NCBI RefSeq assembly: GCF_001693515.2
Contig: NZ_CP042968.1
Span: 7,286,501-7,350,500, forward strand
Length of the DNA: 64,000 bases
Source of the DNA: Bradyrhizobium paxllaeri
Lineage (GTDB): Bacteria > Pseudomonadota > Alphaproteobacteria > Rhizobiales > Xanthobacteraceae
Direction: 5' to 3'
Shown: positions 37,637 through 45,580 of the stretch, one piece after another
How the letters are laid out: every line of letters begins with the position of its first letter
Numbering within the stretch: the first letter of the stretch is position 1
Translations under genes and position numbers: made by a program
The notes under the pieces: generated by a model
The model's database searches: none
What the model saw: only the letters and a program-made list of their open reading frames with translations
Told to the model about the DNA's origin: nothing

Positions 37637-38200
37637 CTACCCGTTCACCGCAACCACGCGCCAGCCGTTCTCTAGCCGATCGATCCGGGTCAGCGACAAC
37701 GGATCGATGACAAAACGCAGCGCCTGCTCGGGCGCGAGATCGAGCGCGATCGCAAGCACGGCGCGGATGGTGCCGGAATGCACGACGAGGATCACCTCGC
37801 CGGCCGGCAACAGCGCAAGCCCTGCCCGCGCGCGATCGATCTGGTCGACGAAACTCTCACCGCCGGGCGGCCGGTTGCCGGCGGGTGACTTCCAGAACTC
37901 AGGATAGGCCGGACCGAGTTCGCGTTCGAGTTCGCTGTGGCGCCGTCCGGTCCATGCGCCAAAATCCTGCTCGCGAAAGGCCGGCTGATCGAGCGGATCG
38001 AGACCGAGCCTTTCGGCAGTCTCGCGCGTACGGCGTGCGGGGCTGCACACCGCAAAAGCGTTCGCCGGCAATCGTGCCTTCAGCACGGCAAAGACTGCAG
38101 CATCGCCGAGATCGGCCGGCGCGTCGGGGCCGTGGATCACCCCGCGCGGCCCGTCGACCGGCGCGTGGCGGATCAGCCAGAGATTTGTTTCGGTACTCAA
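37637..38200 (-). CDS. cobC: histidine phosphatase, CobC-like (alpha-ribazole phosphatase)
   Basis: A 187-residue phosphatase of the phosphoglycerate mutase fold. LWLIRHAPVDGPRGVIHGPDA carries the catalytic RHA (variant of RHG), VCSPARRTRETAERLGLDP the second site, and ILVVHSGTIRAVL the C-terminal His. In cobalamin synthesis it removes phosphate from alpha-ribazole-5-phosphate. Its TTG start overlaps the cobS stop codon by four bases (38197-38200), so the two are translationally coupled and the pathway assignment is firm by context. Confidence 0.87.
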   Translation of the reverse strand: MSTETNLWLIRHAPVDGPRGVIHGPDAPADLGDAAVFAVLKARLPANAFAVCSPARRTRETAERLGLDPLDQPAFREQDFGAWTGRRHSELERELGPAYPEFWKSPAGNRPPGGESFVDQIDRARAGLALLPAGEVILVVHSGTIRAVLAIALDLAPEQALRFVIDPLSLTRIDRLENGWRVVAVNG

Positions 38201-38955
38201 GGCTGTGCCAATCTCGCTGCAAGCAGCACCAGGATCGTGGTCTCCGCGACCTGCTCGGCGCCGCCCAATACGTCACCGGTCTGGCCGCCGATCTGCCGCA
38301 GCGCCAGCCACGCCACGGCAAACGCGGTGATGCCGGTCGCAATCGCGGCAAGCAGTGCGTTGCTCCACGATAGCGACAACAGCGCGATCACCAGCGCAAG
38401 ACCGGCAGCCATGACGGCCGTCGCAGCGTCGGGCTGGCCGGCGTTGCGGGCCAGCCCATCCTTGCGCGCATAGGGCAGTTGCAGGGACATCGCAGGCAAT
38501 ATGCCGCGCCCCAGCGCGTGCGCAGCAATCAAACCCGGCACGACATGGCCGTCCGGAATGGCCGCCAGCGCGGACAGTTTTGCAGCAAAGCTCACCAGCA
38601 GAATCATGGCGCCATAGGTGCCGAGCCGGCTATCGCGCATGATCTCCAGCTTCGATTCGCGGTCGCGGCCGCCGCCAAAACCGTCGGCGATATCGGCAAG
38701 GCCATCCTCATGCAGCGCGCCGGTCAGGATCGCGCTGGCGCCGAGCGCCAGCGCAGCCGCCGCGAGATCGGGCACGCCAACGGATCGCAGGCCGAGACAC
38801 AATAATCCCACCGCGGCGCCGATCAGCGCGCCAACGACAGGAAACATTCGGTGCGCGCGCACGAAATTTGGCGGCATCGCGCCATCCGGATGCGGCATCG
38901 GCAGCCGCGTCAGGAACGCGACGGCGGTTTTGAAGTCGTCGAACCATTCATTCAT
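38197..38955 (-). CDS. cobS: adenosylcobinamide-GDP ribazoletransferase
   Basis: A 252-residue inner-membrane enzyme that joins adenosylcobinamide-GDP and alpha-ribazole, the last step of the cobalamin nucleotide loop. FLTRLPMPHPDG, GALHEDGLADIADGFGGGRDRESKLEIMRDSRLGTYG is the unmistakable CobS/CobV core with its Asp-rich loop. Five or six hydrophobic segments follow. It is divergent from cobT, 56 bases apart, so a shared promoter region is likely. No cobalamin riboswitch motif is seen there. Confidence 0.95.
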   Translation of the reverse strand: MNEWFDDFKTAVAFLTRLPMPHPDGAMPPNFVRAHRMFPVVGALIGAAVGLLCLGLRSVGVPDLAAAALALGASAILTGALHEDGLADIADGFGGGRDRESKLEIMRDSRLGTYGAMILLVSFAAKLSALAAIPDGHVVPGLIAAHALGRGILPAMSLQLPYARKDGLARNAGQPDAATAVMAAGLALVIALLSLSWSNALLAAIATGITAFAVAWLALRQIGGQTGDVLGGAEQVAETTILVLLAARLAQP

Positions 38956-39011
38956 GGAGATGTCCGGAGAATCGTTCTAGCGTGCGGCCCCCATCCGAGG
39001 TTGAGAATCGC

Positions 39012-40028
39012 ATGCAGTTCGACAGTCTAGACGACATCCGCGCCTTCTGTCGCGACTTGCCGCGCGGTGACCAGCGGCTGGCTAACAGCGCCGCGCGGCG
39101 GCAGCAGAATCTGACAAAACCGCCTGAAAGCCTCGGGCGCCTCGAAGAACTCGCGATCTGGCTGGCGCAATGGCAGGGCCGCGAGATGCCGCGGCTGGAT
39201 CGGGTGACGATTGCCGTCTTCGCCGGCAATCACGGCGTTGCCGCGCGCGGCGTCTCGGCCTACCCGCCGGCCGTCACCGCGCAGATGGTGGCGAATTTTG
39301 CGGGAGGCGGCGCGGCGATCAACCAGATCGCAAAGGCCGCTTCCGCCGAGCTCTGCGTGGTGCCGATCGAACTCGACCATCCGACGCGCGATTTCACCGA
39401 AGCGGCGGCGATGGACGAAGGAGAATTTCTCAGCGCGGTCGATACCGGCTATTGCACCGTGCCAGAGAATTGCGATCTGCTCGCGGTCGGCGAGATGGGC
39501 ATCGCGAACACGACGACCGCGGCCATGCTGTGTGCGGCCCTGCTCGGCGGCGGGGCGGCGCGCTGGGCCGGCCGCGGCACCGGTGTCGACGACGCCGGGC
39601 TGGCGCGCAAAAGCGCGGCGATCGAGACCGCGCTGAATTTCCATCGCGGCATTCTCGGCGATCCGCTGGCGGTGGCGGCGGCGATGGGCGGCCGCGAGCT
39701 CGCGGCGATTGCCGGCGCGGTGCTCGCCGCGAGGCGGTATAAAGTTCCGGTGTTGCTCGACGGTTTCGTCGTGACATCGGCGGTGCTGCCGCTCGCCCGT
39801 CTTGATGCAGGCGCGCTCGACCATTGCCGCGCCGGGCACGTCTCGGCGGAGTCCGGCCACCGCGATCTTCTGCGAGAACTGAAGCTGGATCCACTGCTTG
39901 ATCTGAACATGCGGCTTGGCGAGGCGTCAGGCGCGGGGGTTGCGATCCTGCTCGCGCGCGCCGCGCTCGCCTGCCACGCCGGCATGGCAACCTTCACCGA
40001 AGCCGGAGTCTCCGGCGCGGACGATTGA
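39012..40028 (+). CDS. cobT: nicotinate-nucleotide--dimethylbenzimidazole phosphoribosyltransferase
   Basis: A 338-residue enzyme that makes alpha-ribazole-5-phosphate from nicotinate mononucleotide and dimethylbenzimidazole. LTKPPESLGRLEELAIWLAQW is the classical N-terminal motif; VFAGNHGVAARGVSAYP, GEMGIANTTTAAML and LLDGFVVTSAVLPL line the active site, and the C-terminal LNMRLGEASGAGVA carries the catalytic Glu. The ATG at 39012 fits the family length. It pairs divergently with cobS-cobC, forming a compact lower-ligand set. Confidence 0.95.
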   Translation: MQFDSLDDIRAFCRDLPRGDQRLANSAARRQQNLTKPPESLGRLEELAIWLAQWQGREMPRLDRVTIAVFAGNHGVAARGVSAYPPAVTAQMVANFAGGGAAINQIAKAASAELCVVPIELDHPTRDFTEAAAMDEGEFLSAVDTGYCTVPENCDLLAVGEMGIANTTTAAMLCAALLGGGAARWAGRGTGVDDAGLARKSAAIETALNFHRGILGDPLAVAAAMGGRELAAIAGAVLAARRYKVPVLLDGFVVTSAVLPLARLDAGALDHCRAGHVSAESGHRDLLRELKLDPLLDLNMRLGEASGAGVAILLARAALACHAGMATFTEAGVSGADD

Positions 40029-40216
40029 CGAAGCCCAACCAGAGCGTGGACTCATCAAGGCGGAACCACAGCCTGATTGACGCAACGAATGCGAGGCAGT
40101 TTGCGCGCCAAAGTGCAGCCGCTTAATCGTTGAGCATCGTCCCGCCTCACTTGGTCGCAGGGTTTGGCAGCGCGGCCATGGCAAAGTGCGGGAATTGGAA
40201 CCACGCAGGATCAGGA

Positions 40217-41968
40217 ATGCCGCACGATACGCCTCTCATCGCCACCATCGTCGCCGGTCTGGGACTGGCCTTCGTGTTCGGCGCAATTGCCCAGCGCCTT
40301 CGAATTCCGCCACTCGTTGGCTACTTGCTGGCAGGCGTCGCAGCCGGTCCGTTTACGCCGGGCTACGTCGCAGATCAGGCACTGGCGACCGAGTTGGCCG
40401 AGATAGGCGTCATCCTGTTGATGTTTGGCGTTGGGCTTCACTTTTCACTCAACGACCTTCTGTCTGTGCGCGCGATCGCGCTGCCCGGTGCCGTCGTTCA
40501 AATCGTCGTCGCCAGCCTGATGGGACTGGGTCTCGCGCTGTTCATGGGATGGACCATTGGCGCCGGTCTGGTCTTTGGGCTTGCCCTGTCGGTCGCAAGC
40601 ACCGTGGTCTTGCTGCGGGCCATGCAGGAGCGCCGGCTGATGGAGACCGAGCGAGGCCGCATAGCGGTCGGCTGGTTGATCGTGGAAGACCTTGCAATGG
40701 TGCTCGCGCTCGTCCTGCTTCCGGCGTTGGCTGGCTTGCAGGGCGCGAACAGCAACACGATCCCGGCGGACCGGCTGGCATCCTGGCTCGGGATGGGGTT
40801 CGGCGGGGTGCTGTTACTCACCGTTGCAAAGGTCGTGGTCTTCGTTGGCGTCATGCTGATTGTCGGACGGCGCGTTATTCCCTGGATCCTTCACTACATC
40901 GCGCATACCGGCTCGCGGGAGCTGTTCCGCCTCGCCGTTCTCGCAATCGCCCTCACGGTGGCATTCGGATCGGCGAAGCTGTTCGGCGTTTCTCTTGCAC
41001 TCGGCGCGTTTTTCGCCGGAATGATTCTCAGCGAAAGTGCCCTGAGCCAGCGAGCGGCCCAGGAAACATTGCCATTGCGCGATGCCTTTGCCGTGCTGTT
41101 CTTTGTCTCCGTCGGCATGTTGTTCAATCCGGCGAGCCTGCTGCACGAGCCCTGGCCATTGCTCGCCACGCTCTTCATCATCATCGTTGGAAAATCGGTA
41201 GCCGCGTTCCTGATTGTGCTCGCCTTTCGTCATCCGGTCGGAACGGCTTTAACGATCTCGGCCAGTCTCGCCCAGATAGGGGAATTCTCGTTCATTCTGG
41301 CCGAACTTGGCGTGAAACTGAACCTGCTGCCGACGGCAGGACGCGACCTTATTCTGGCCGGCGCAATCCTCACCATCATGCTCAATCCCCTGATCTTCGC
41401 CGCCGTCGATTGGTTGTCCCGACGCCTTGAGCGACCGCCCGGTCGCGGCGACGTTGATGTTTTCGGCCCCGACGTAAACGCGGGACAGGTGACCGCATCG
41501 GCGAAATCATCCGCGGCGCCCGAGGCTACGCGATTGACAGGTCACACAATACTCGTCGGCCATGGCCGCGTCGGCAGCATTGTTGCCGATGCCTTGAAGA
41601 AGAGCAGTCAGCCGTTCCTCATTATCGAGGATGCAGACAATGTCGTTGCGAGGCTGCGCGAGAGTAACTTCGAGACCATCGTTGGAAATGCCGCACGTTC
41701 CGATGTCCTGAAATCCGCCAATCTCGAAGGCGCGCGATATCTACTGATTGCGATACCGGAAGCATTCGAGGCAGGGCAGATCGTGCAGCAGGCTCGCGGG
41801 GCCAATCCGGGCATCCAGATCATCGCACGCGCCCATTCGGATGCCGAAGTCGATCACCTGAGGTCACTCGGCGCCGATCTCATCATCATGGGAGAGCGGG
41901 AGATTGCGCTCGGAATTATTCATAACCTGTTCGAGTGGCAAGCGCGTAACCCAGCGACGCAAGGTTAG
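40217..41968 (+). CDS. Kef-type cation/proton antiporter with RCK domain (YbaL-like)
   Basis: A 583-residue inner-membrane transporter. Residues 1-390 hold about twelve spans of the Na+/H+ exchanger fold, with RLRIPPLVGYLLAGVAAGP, LLMFGVGLHFS and ALGAFFAGMILSES typical of Kef/YbaL proteins. The C-terminal part is a TrkA-N/RCK nucleotide-binding domain: TILVGHGRVGSIVADAL (Rossmann Gly motif) and FETIVGNAARSDVLKSANLEGA. It likely exports K+ or Na+ against protons. I take the ATG at 40217, with AGGA just upstream; 40130 is a longer alternative. Confidence 0.9.
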   Translation: MPHDTPLIATIVAGLGLAFVFGAIAQRLRIPPLVGYLLAGVAAGPFTPGYVADQALATELAEIGVILLMFGVGLHFSLNDLLSVRAIALPGAVVQIVVASLMGLGLALFMGWTIGAGLVFGLALSVASTVVLLRAMQERRLMETERGRIAVGWLIVEDLAMVLALVLLPALAGLQGANSNTIPADRLASWLGMGFGGVLLLTVAKVVVFVGVMLIVGRRVIPWILHYIAHTGSRELFRLAVLAIALTVAFGSAKLFGVSLALGAFFAGMILSESALSQRAAQETLPLRDAFAVLFFVSVGMLFNPASLLHEPWPLLATLFIIIVGKSVAAFLIVLAFRHPVGTALTISASLAQIGEFSFILAELGVKLNLLPTAGRDLILAGAILTIMLNPLIFAAVDWLSRRLERPPGRGDVDVFGPDVNAGQVTASAKSSAAPEATRLTGHTILVGHGRVGSIVADALKKSSQPFLIIEDADNVVARLRESNFETIVGNAARSDVLKSANLEGARYLLIAIPEAFEAGQIVQQARGANPGIQIIARAHSDAEVDHLRSLGADLIIMGEREIALGIIHNLFEWQARNPATQG

Positions 41969-42181
41969 TCGTTTCCGCTATTTTGGATTAGGATCGACGA
42001 GCCTTGGTGAGACGAGCTTCGAAGGCCGGCATCGACCAGCCAACGCCGGCGGAACAGCGATGCGGCGGCGATCTGTGGGTCAAAGGAGGAGCCGGCGTCT
42101 CCGGCGCAGATGTTTGACGAAACCTTGCCACATATCTCGGCGTAACTGGCCGGGAGGGCAGTGCTGACGAGGGAGCCGCAC

Positions 42182-42619
42182 ATGCGAAGGGCGGTCATCA
42201 GGCTAGTCGTTGTCGCCGCCGCGCTGTGTGCGGCGATCCTGCCGGCGCGGGCCGAGATCCGCATTCTCTCCAGCCCCGGCGGACAGGTCGGCCCGTTTCT
42301 CGAACTGTTCGATCGGGTGCGCCAATCCGGCGAACGGGTGGTGATCGACGGGCCATGCCTGTCGGCGTGCACACTGGTGCTGATGACGATCCCGGAAGAG
42401 CGGATCTGCGTGACCCGCCGCGCGGTGCTGGGATTTCACGCCGCGCGCTCGATCGACGGCCGCGGCCGCATCTATGCGGAACCGGAAGCCTCGCGCGCAG
42501 TGCAGGCGGCCTATCCGGCGGCGGTACGGGACTGGATCGCGCGACGCGGCGGATTGACGTCGCGCCTATTGCTGTTACGCGGGCGTGAACTCGCGGCGAT
42601 CTATCCAAGGTGCAAATGA
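42182..42619 (+). CDS. exported ClpP/COG3904-like periplasmic protein
   Basis: A 145-residue exported protein. A signal peptide (VIRLVVVAAALCAAILPARAE) is followed by ILSSPGGQVGPFLELFDRVRQSG and VVIDGPCLSACTLVLM, where the SPGG and Cys-x-Ser-Ala-Cys words match COG3904, a predicted periplasmic group with the ClpP/crotonase fold in which the Ser could be a nucleophile. No further catalytic residues are evident. The start at 42182 gives the signal peptide. Neighbours do not suggest a pathway. Confidence 0.7.
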   Translation: MRRAVIRLVVVAAALCAAILPARAEIRILSSPGGQVGPFLELFDRVRQSGERVVIDGPCLSACTLVLMTIPEERICVTRRAVLGFHAARSIDGRGRIYAEPEASRAVQAAYPAAVRDWIARRGGLTSRLLLLRGRELAAIYPRCK

Positions 42620-42621
42620 TT

Positions 42622-42708
42622 GTAGGGTGGGCAAAGGCGCTCTTGCGCCGTGCCCACCACCTTTTCTGCGGCGCGAATGGTGGGCACGCTTCGCTTTGCC
42701 CACCCTAC
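42622..42708. repeat. palindromic intergenic repeat, family C (copy 1)
   Basis: GTAGGGTGGGCAAAGGCG on the left and TCGCTTTGCCCACCCTAC on the right are inverted, and GTGCCCACC / GGTGGGCAC form an inner stem. Second copy at 55479-55566. Confidence 0.85.
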
Positions 42709-42726
42709 GGCTACGGCACCTGCGAT

Positions 42727-43140
42727 TTACATATCTTCCTTCGGACTGTTCACCATCCAGGGAATGCCGAACTTGTCGACGCACATGCCGAAACCGTTGG
42801 AGAAGAAGGTCTTGCCGAACGGCATCCGCACCGTGCCGCCTTCGGCGAGCGCATTGAACCGGCGCTCGGCATCCGCGGGGTCTTCGACCGCGAGCGCCAC
42901 CGAAATGCCCTGCGGCGCCTTGTAATCGCCCGGCGTCGCGTCTGACGCCATCAGCACTTCGCCGTCGATGGTGACGCGGGCGTGCATGATCTTGGTTTTC
43001 CAGTCCGCCGGGATCGGCATCTCGGCGGGGCCGTCGCCGTATGGCATCTTCGCCTCGATCCGGGCGCCGAGCGCTTTCTGATAGTAGTTCAGCGCTTCCT
43101 CGCAATTGCCATTGAAGAAGAGATAGGGGTTGACCTGCAT
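42727..43140 (-). CDS. VOC-superfamily protein (PhnB-like)
   Basis: A 137-residue protein of the vicinal oxygen chelate fold. MQVNPYLFFNGNCEEALNYYQKALGA is the standard PhnB/glyoxalase-like start, and MHARVTIDGEVLMASDATPG with GGTVRMPFGKTFFSNGFGMCVDKFGIPWMVN completes the second half. Metal-binding Glu or His are not all obvious, so it may not be enzymatic. PhnB-like genes commonly accompany ECF sigma/YCII clusters. It is followed on the same strand by no obvious partner and lies beside SRPBCC and DoxX genes. Confidence 0.88.
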   Translation of the reverse strand: MQVNPYLFFNGNCEEALNYYQKALGARIEAKMPYGDGPAEMPIPADWKTKIMHARVTIDGEVLMASDATPGDYKAPQGISVALAVEDPADAERRFNALAEGGTVRMPFGKTFFSNGFGMCVDKFGIPWMVNSPKEDM

Positions 43141-43179
43141 CGCGGGCTCCTTGGGTTTGGCAGTGGTGTCGGTGGCGTT

Positions 43180-43228
43180 CCGGCTCGGCGGCGCAGCGTA
43201 TCGCTGCGTCGCGTCCGGGACACGATAG
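43180..43228. repeat. GTGTCCCGGACGCG repeat, family H (copy 2, inverted)
   Basis: On the minus strand ATCGTGTCCCGGACGCGACG then CAGCGATACGCTGCGC. Same opening as 34018-34080, in opposite orientation, between VOC and SRPBCC genes. Confidence 0.65.
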
Positions 43229-43234
43229 TTGCGT

Positions 43235-43783
43235 TCATTTCTCGGTGAGCGTTTTCAGATTGGCAAGACCGGCTTCGAAGTCCCGGCCGATCATGCGGTC
43301 CAGATTCATGAACACCTGTATCAGCCTGGACATGAAGTTGGCCGGACCATACATCAGCCACGTGACATGAGTGACATCGCCCTGCGGCAGCATTGTGAAC
43401 TCGGCGGTGTTGTGGCCTTCGAACGGCGTGAAGAAATCGAGCTTGATGACGATCTTCGACGGCGCCGTGCTTTCCAGGATCTCCATGCGGCCGGAACCGA
43501 CATTCTTGTCGCCGTTCCAGGCGTAGACGGCGCCCTTGCCGCGCTCGGCGCCGTCATAGCTGCGCTTCATCGCGGGGTCCTTGTTTTCATAGGGCGACCA
43601 TTTCAGCCATTGATGATAATCAGAGATCAGCGGGAAGATCACGTCCGGCGGCGCCTTGATGCGGATCGCGCGCTGTACGCGGAGCGTGCTCGACTTGGTC
43701 GCGGCGATCACGAGAATGACTGCGATGGCGACGGCGAGTATGACGGCGATGACGGCAATGACTTCGAGCATGTTCGGCTCCAT
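43235..43783 (-). CDS. SRPBCC-family (polyketide cyclase-like) protein with N-terminal membrane anchor
   Basis: A 182-residue protein. Residues 4-26 are a hydrophobic anchor (MLEVIAVIAVILAVAIAVIL). The START/SRPBCC fold follows: RAIRIKAPPDVIFPLISDYHQWLKWSPYENKDP, YAWNGDKNVGSGRMEILE, and the final helix FMNLDRMIGRDFEAGLANLK. Members bind hydrophobic ligands. It is 25 bases downstream of the DoxX gene, a probable two-gene unit also seen near ECF/YCII clusters. Confidence 0.88.
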   Translation of the reverse strand: MEPNMLEVIAVIAVILAVAIAVILVIAATKSSTLRVQRAIRIKAPPDVIFPLISDYHQWLKWSPYENKDPAMKRSYDGAERGKGAVYAWNGDKNVGSGRMEILESTAPSKIVIKLDFFTPFEGHNTAEFTMLPQGDVTHVTWLMYGPANFMSRLIQVFMNLDRMIGRDFEAGLANLKTLTEK

Positions 43784-43808
43784 GGCGGAAGATTATCGTT
43801 GAAGCAAC

Positions 43809-44222
43809 TCAGCGGCGAAAGGGGATCAGGCGGCGCAAGTTCGCATCGCGCAGCCACAGCCCGCCCCACAGCATCAGGCCGAGATAGAGCCCGAACAGCG
43901 TATGCGAGAACAAGGGGCTGTCGATCCGCACATGCGAGGCGATCGCGCCGCCGAGATAGCCGGTGAGCAGAATCGCGCCGAGGATGGAGGTCGGCGGGAT
44001 GGCGTAGAGCACCGTACAGACAATGGTGATGGCGCCAAGGCCACGCATCAGCGCATCACTCGAACCGTAGCCCATCCGGTCCATGGTTTCGGTGACGATC
44101 GGCCATGGCACCAGCTTGATGGCGCCGTCGAACATCAGGAAGACGATGACGAGGCCGGAGAGAATGCGGCCGACCCAGCGGGCGGGCCTGGAGGCCGGAA
44201 GGGGCTCGGCGGTGACGGTCAT
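43809..44222 (-). CDS. DoxX-like membrane protein
   Basis: A 137-residue inner-membrane protein with four spans. VGRILSGLVIVFLMFDGAIKLVPWP is the DoxX-type first helix, followed by ALMRGLGAITIVCTVLYAIPPTSILGAILLTGYLGGAIA and LFGLYLGLMLWGGLWL. DoxX-like proteins relate to thiosulfate:quinone oxidoreductase subunits but short members like this have no proven role. The ATG at 44222 precedes the first span. It heads a unit with the SRPBCC gene. Confidence 0.88.
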   Translation of the reverse strand: MTVTAEPLPASRPARWVGRILSGLVIVFLMFDGAIKLVPWPIVTETMDRMGYGSSDALMRGLGAITIVCTVLYAIPPTSILGAILLTGYLGGAIASHVRIDSPLFSHTLFGLYLGLMLWGGLWLRDANLRRLIPFRR

Positions 44223-44554
44223 GATAGGTCCCCGTTGTCTTGAATGGGTGTTCGGATTCAAGACGAACGGGGAAAGCGCAATCCGACAGGGGGAGCGAAT
44301 TTTTCGACGGATACTTCGTCATGCCGGGCTTGTCCGGCATGACAGACCATTGCTCGCGGTGTGCATCACCCCTCCAGGAGAGGATAAGAGCGCGTAGCGC
44401 CGGATGAACCACCCGCCACACAGTCACCAAGCCCGCACCATCATTTATGTCCGCTAAAGCGGGATGACTTTTCTTCGAATCGTCATCCCGCTTTATCTTT
44501 TTGTTTGAGCATGATCTTTTCGGAAAACCGCTACACACTTTTCCGGATCATGCT
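44223..44554. other. intergenic region between DoxX and universal stress genes
   Basis: About 330 bases containing two adjacent hairpin elements (44456-44494 and 44507-44555). The same pair type recurs at 59829-59930. No gene is supported. Confidence 0.6.
44456..44494. repeat. GGGATGAC hairpin element, family G2 (copy 1)
   Basis: Stem AAAGCGGGATGAC / GTCATCCCGCTTT around TTTTCTTCGAATC. A related hairpin with a GGCGTGATG stem is at 59890-59930, in both cases beside a GAGCATGATC element. Confidence 0.75.
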
Positions 44555-44555
44555 C
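44507..44555. repeat. GAGCATGATC hairpin element, family G1 (copy 1)
   Basis: GAGCATGATCTTTTCGGAAA and TTTTCCGGATCATGCTC form a long imperfect stem directly after the universal stress stop codon, so it may also stop transcription. Second copy at 59829-59877. Confidence 0.8.
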
Positions 44556-45004
44556 TAGTGCACCACCAACACCGGCACGCTTCCGTCCACCAGGACCTCC
44601 GATGTTTGACTCCCCAAGAATAGCTTCCTGAGGCCGCGACGCCCATGAGAGGCCATGACGATCAAGTCGCAGCCTCTGGACTTTGCTGTTTCGATAATCG
44701 CAGTGGCTGGGTGCGCATCCGGAACATGCAAGAGGTCTACAGATATCCCGATCTGCTCCGCCATCGCTCGAACTTCATCCAGAATCTTGCCCACACGTTC
44801 CTTGCTGGCTGCCTCAAAGCTATCAAACATTTCCTGCGGAGGAATCCATCCCGCATGCCCGGTCCCAAACTCGACCAGGAGAGGTTCCGTCACGGTGATG
44901 ACCGTCACTTTAGCATTCAAGGCCTTTGCTAAAGCAATCCCGTGCTTAACGCCTTTTCGCGCGACATCCGATCCATCCGTGCTCAAGAGAATGTTGGTGT
45001 ACAT
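44555..45004 (-). CDS. universal stress protein (UspA family)
   Basis: A 149-residue cytoplasmic protein of the Usp fold. MYTNILLSTDGSDVARKGVKHGIALAKALNAKVTVITV gives the first strand and helix; DLIVMASHGRRGLRKLFLGSQTSEVLVDGSVPVLVV carries the ATP-binding G-x2-G-x9-G-(S/T) pattern, so it likely binds ATP. The ATG at 45004 has AGGGAG nine bases upstream. Two tiny membrane-protein frames lie 126 bases upstream on the same strand and may share a transcript. I saw no FixK/FNR box upstream. Confidence 0.93.
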   Translation of the reverse strand: MYTNILLSTDGSDVARKGVKHGIALAKALNAKVTVITVTEPLLVEFGTGHAGWIPPQEMFDSFEAASKERVGKILDEVRAMAEQIGISVDLLHVPDAHPATAIIETAKSRGCDLIVMASHGRRGLRKLFLGSQTSEVLVDGSVPVLVVH

Positions 45005-45129
45005 TTGGGGGCTCCCTTGCTCGTCGAACATCTTTCCTAAAAACGTGATGCTTGCGATCGTCGCCGTCTGTCTACGACACGAACATCCTGGGCCCGCCCT
45101 GCCTCGCTATTTTTTAGTGAGCGTCCCCA

Positions 45130-45228
45130 TCAGGCGGCGATCCTCAGTGAGTAATGGATCACGATCAGCGCGCCTATGATGAACACCGCGACGCCGATCA
45201 CGCCCCACCATTTGATCCTTCGGGTCAC
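45130..45228 (-). CDS. tiny single-span membrane protein (32 residues)
   Basis: Opens at a GTG (45228) with GAAGGAG six bases upstream and reads VTRRIKWWGVIGVAVFIIGA and on, ending at a TGA at 45130. A basic N-terminus (three Arg/Lys) followed by a 20-residue hydrophobic helix and a short polar tail is the classic layout of a small inner-membrane protein. The GTG overlaps the TGA of the preceding frame by four bases. Too short for usual gene callers. Function unknown; possibly modulates a stress response with the downstream universal stress gene. Confidence 0.5.
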   Translation of the reverse strand: MTRRIKWWGVIGVAVFIIGALIVIHYSLRIAA

Positions 45229-45362
45229 CGGGCGCTCCTTCTTGCCGATACGACATGATCCGCTTTCGCAGGTGGTCGCCGCGATCCAGCGCAGAGCAGC
45301 ACGCCAGTCACGAAGCCGATCAGGAATCCGGAAAAGAATTCAATTTTCATCGAAGTGATCAT
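45225..45362 (-). CDS. tiny membrane protein (45 residues), coupled to the next
   Basis: Frame ending at 45225, probably starting at the ATG at 45362 (or 45350). It reads MITSMKIEFFSGFLIGFVTG and on, one hydrophobic helix then a basic tail (SRRPPAKADHVVSARRSAR). Its stop overlaps the GTG of the next small gene (GTGA), which suggests translational coupling. Upstream ribosome site is weak, so the start is uncertain. No family recognised. Confidence 0.42.
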   Translation of the reverse strand: MITSMKIEFFSGFLIGFVTGVLLCAGSRRPPAKADHVVSARRSAR

Positions 45363-45580
45363 GGGGAGCCCGACGCGCCGCTGCTGATCGTCGAAGGAGA
45401 TGCCGGAGTGTTCCGGCGCTTGTGTACTTACCAGAAAAGAGCAGCCCTCGCTATGGATCGAGTGCCGCTCCGACATCTCTGCAGCAGTGCTCGCCCCGCA
45501 TGTCTGGTTTTAGGAGTGCATCTGTGCTTGTCACCGCGGCCGCGAGCTCAGACCGAGCGCGCGCAAGCGGACAAGATGAC

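Noticed and set aside
38956..39011. possible cobalamin riboswitch in the cobS/cobT gap
   Set aside because: Only 56 bases and no B12-box-like sequence.
42585..42945. overlapping open frames of 90-111 residues on the plus strand
   Set aside because: They read through the family C palindromic repeat and the antisense strand of the VOC gene.
44655..45179. 174-residue frame opposite the universal stress gene
   Set aside because: Shadow of a conserved gene and crosses the tiny membrane-protein frame.
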